Source of the DNA: JACKLD01 sp049297695
Lineage (GTDB): Bacteria > Pseudomonadota > Alphaproteobacteria > UBA2136 > UBA6156
Direction of reading: 5' to 3'
NCBI GenBank assembly: GCA_049297695.1
Contig: JBAQUT010000030.1
Span: 1-6,796, forward strand
DNA length: 6,796 bases
Part shown: piece by piece, positions 5,791 through 6,796 of the stretch
Position numbering within the stretch: the first letter of the stretch is position 1
Layout: each line of letters opens with the position of its first letter
Program-made: the position numbers and the translations under genes
The notes under the pieces: generated by a model
The model's input: only the letters and a program-made list of their open reading frames with translations
Databases searched by the model: none
Told to the model about the DNA's origin: nothing

Positions 5791-6261
5791 ACAAGACATT
5801 TCTTTTTCAGGATAAGGCTCGAACAAAAGGTTCAAAATTTCTCTCACTTTTTCTGGAGTCATCGGAGGAATCTCAAACTCATCTCCATACTGCATAGCTT
5901 GTTGATTAATCCATTCCGTAACAGCTTGGGGAGGCCAAACCCCGCTTCCATCCGATTTTGCCGTACGGCTAATGTCACGCCCTGCTTTGTAGTCAATCTC
6001 ACCTAAAAACTGACAACGATCTGCCAAATGTTTTTGAAACATCGTCATGGCTTCACCGCCTTTATATGCATAAAATCGTGTCGTTACTCCTAAAATACCT
6101 TCTATGGCAGGTTCCCAATCAACAACGCTTGAAAAGGCCATGTGGCCGCTATGAAGTGTCAACAGAACCCCCATCGATACCTTGGTGGGTTTTGTTGGGT
6201 AAGGAATCGTGATGGTCATTGGCTCGCTCATAACACGGATATATTCCAGCAAAGTATACAT
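5788..6261 (-). CDS. Orphan cytoplasmic protein of unknown function
   Basis: The predicted protein has 157 residues and no family I recognise. It has no signal peptide or membrane segment, so it is probably cytosolic. Visible features are a hydrophobic, strand-like segment (about 29-47), an acidic C-terminal helix (MTPEKVREILNLLF, 134-147), a final ...EMSC, and two cysteines (83 and 157). Base composition is AT-rich (22 G+C in the row 6061-6120), unlike rplS and the lipoprotein gene. Two starts are possible. ATG 6261 has GAGG 7 bases upstream, but that message would have to pass the rplS terminator. ATG 6231 (MSEPMTIT, 147 residues) has no ribosome binding site but falls at the predicted first base of a transcript from a strong promoter at 6266-6238. 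I give the longer form. Terminators lie on both sides. Confidence 0.75.
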   Translation of the reverse strand: MYTLLEYIRVMSEPMTITIPYPTKPTKVSMGVLLTLHSGHMAFSSVVDWEPAIEGILGVTTRFYAYKGGEAMTMFQKHLADRCQFLGEIDYKAGRDISRTAKSDGSGVWPPQAVTEWINQQAMQYGDEFEIPPMTPEKVREILNLLFEPYPEKEMSC

Positions 6262-6266
6262 GTCAA
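6238..6266 (-). promoter_or_regulatory. Strong promoter inside the orphan gene 5' end
   Basis: On the minus strand a perfect TTGACA (6266-6261) is followed, after exactly 17 bases, by TATATC (6243-6238, four of six consensus bases). The predicted first transcribed base is about 6231, the A of an in-frame ATG. If real, the mRNA would be leaderless and the protein would begin MSEPM. Confidence 0.6.
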
Positions 6267-6274
6267 TGCCTCAC

Positions 6275-6299
6275 AAAAAAGGCCCCTCAGGGCCTTTTT
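6275..6299 (-). terminator. Rho-independent terminator of rplS
   Basis: GGCCC (6281-6285) pairs with GGGCC (6290-6294) around CTCA, with six A on the left and five T on the right. On the minus strand the hairpin is followed by TTTTTT and lies 13 bases past the rplS stop codon. It is symmetrical enough to work in both directions, though no plus-strand gene precedes it. Confidence 0.9.
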
Positions 6300-6311
6300 C
6301 ATCACGTTACC

Positions 6312-6728
6312 TTACTCAGACGCAGGTACTTCAGCAACTTCAGCGGTAGCACCCATGGCGGCCATCAGGTCGGCAGCGCGGGTTTTTTCCGAAATACGGG
6401 CAGCCTTACCCGTCAAACCACGCAGGTAGTACAGCTTGGCGCGGCGAACATCCCCGTGGCGCACCACTTCAATTTTCTCAAGGGTGGGGGAATAAAGGGG
6501 GAACACGCGCTCCACACCTTCGCCAAAGCTGATTTTCCGCACGGTAAAGCTGCTGGTGGCACCTTTGTTGTGGCGGGCAATGCAAATACCTTCGTATTTT
6601 TGCACGCGGCTGCGCTCGCCGTCTTGCACTTTCACGTGCACGTTCAGCGTGTCGCCCACTTTAAAGGTGGGGATGCTCTTGGCCTTGGGGGCCATAATCT
6701 TGCTTTGCAGCTTATCCATCAGGTTCAT
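6312..6728 (-). CDS. rplS: 50S ribosomal protein L19
   Basis: L19 sits on the large ribosomal subunit at the interface with the small subunit. The 138-residue product shows the whole family pattern: MNLMDKL (1-7), FKVGDTLNVHVKV (22-34), RVQKYEGICIA (41-51), FTVRKISFGEGVERVFPLYSP (61-81), KIEVVRHGDVRRAKLYYLR (85-103) and GKAARI (107-112). It is longer than E. coli L19 (115 residues) because of an Ala/Glu-rich tail (about 117-138), as seen in alphaproteobacteria. GGGAG (6740-6736) lies 7 bases before ATG 6728 and fixes the start; a GTG at 6752 in the same frame lies upstream of that site and is rejected. In many bacteria trmD lies directly upstream; the 68 bases before this gene show no recognisable end of one. 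Confidence 0.98.
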   Translation of the reverse strand: MNLMDKLQSKIMAPKAKSIPTFKVGDTLNVHVKVQDGERSRVQKYEGICIARHNKGATSSFTVRKISFGEGVERVFPLYSPTLEKIEVVRHGDVRRAKLYYLRGLTGKAARISEKTRAADLMAAMGATAEVAEVPASE

Positions 6729-6735
6729 AACGGTT

Positions 6736-6740
6736 CTCCC
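6736..6740 (-). promoter_or_regulatory. Ribosome binding site that sets the rplS start
   Basis: GGGAG on the minus strand is 7 bases before ATG 6728. Together with the conserved MNLMDKL start of L19 it excludes the in-frame GTG at 6752. Confidence 0.85.
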
Positions 6741-6796
6741 TACATCAATCACGGGGCTTTACGCCCTGGTTGGGGGTTCTCTACCCCATTCCCCCC

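Overview
The window looks like a piece of a GC-rich bacterial chromosome, most likely from an alphaproteobacterium or a close environmental relative. The basis is an L19 with a C-terminal extension, a uracil-DNA-glycosylase-like gene directly upstream of a Slt-type lytic transglycosylase, and strong G/C preference at third codon positions in the housekeeping genes. This placement is an inference; no rRNA or tRNA gene is present to confirm it. All genes except one small lipoprotein gene lie on the minus strand, so the natural reading order runs from 6796 down to 1.

Reading that way, rplS (ribosomal protein L19, 6728-6312) comes first and ends at a rho-independent terminator (6275-6299). An AT-rich orphan gene follows (6261-5788) with its own near-consensus promoter. 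It ends in a second terminator hairpin (5762-5790) almost identical to the first, and that hairpin also serves the convergent plus-strand gene for a 78-residue glycine-zipper lipoprotein (5506-5742). The intergenic region 5401-5505 holds the lipoprotein promoter and possibly a divergent minus-strand promoter.

From 5400 to 1752 there is a compact operon of four genes: a degenerate UDG-like protein, a periplasmic lytic transglycosylase with a TPR-like superhelix, an AT-rich half-size EamA/DMT membrane protein, and RNase HII (rnhB). The junctions overlap by 4 bases or leave gaps of 2-3 bases. Nothing downstream of rnhB looks like a terminator, so transcripts probably continue into the next gene, a secreted coiled-coil orphan (1687-1163). 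That gene also has its own strong promoter and a terminator (1131-1156). Last is a GT4 glycosyltransferase (1107 to the window edge), whose C-terminal end is cut off.

Most of the window is ordinary housekeeping and cell-envelope material. The points worth a second look are: a 7-bp tandem repeat inserted in frame in rnhB; a UDG-family protein with no cysteines and no recognisable catalytic motifs; two AT-rich orphan genes that each carry a private promoter and terminator, one of them framed by duplicated terminators; a lysine-rich, cysteine-flanked insert in the transglycosylase; and hints of leaderless transcripts. I saw no CRISPR array, insertion sequence, phage module, tRNA or rRNA, and no clear new multi-gene system.
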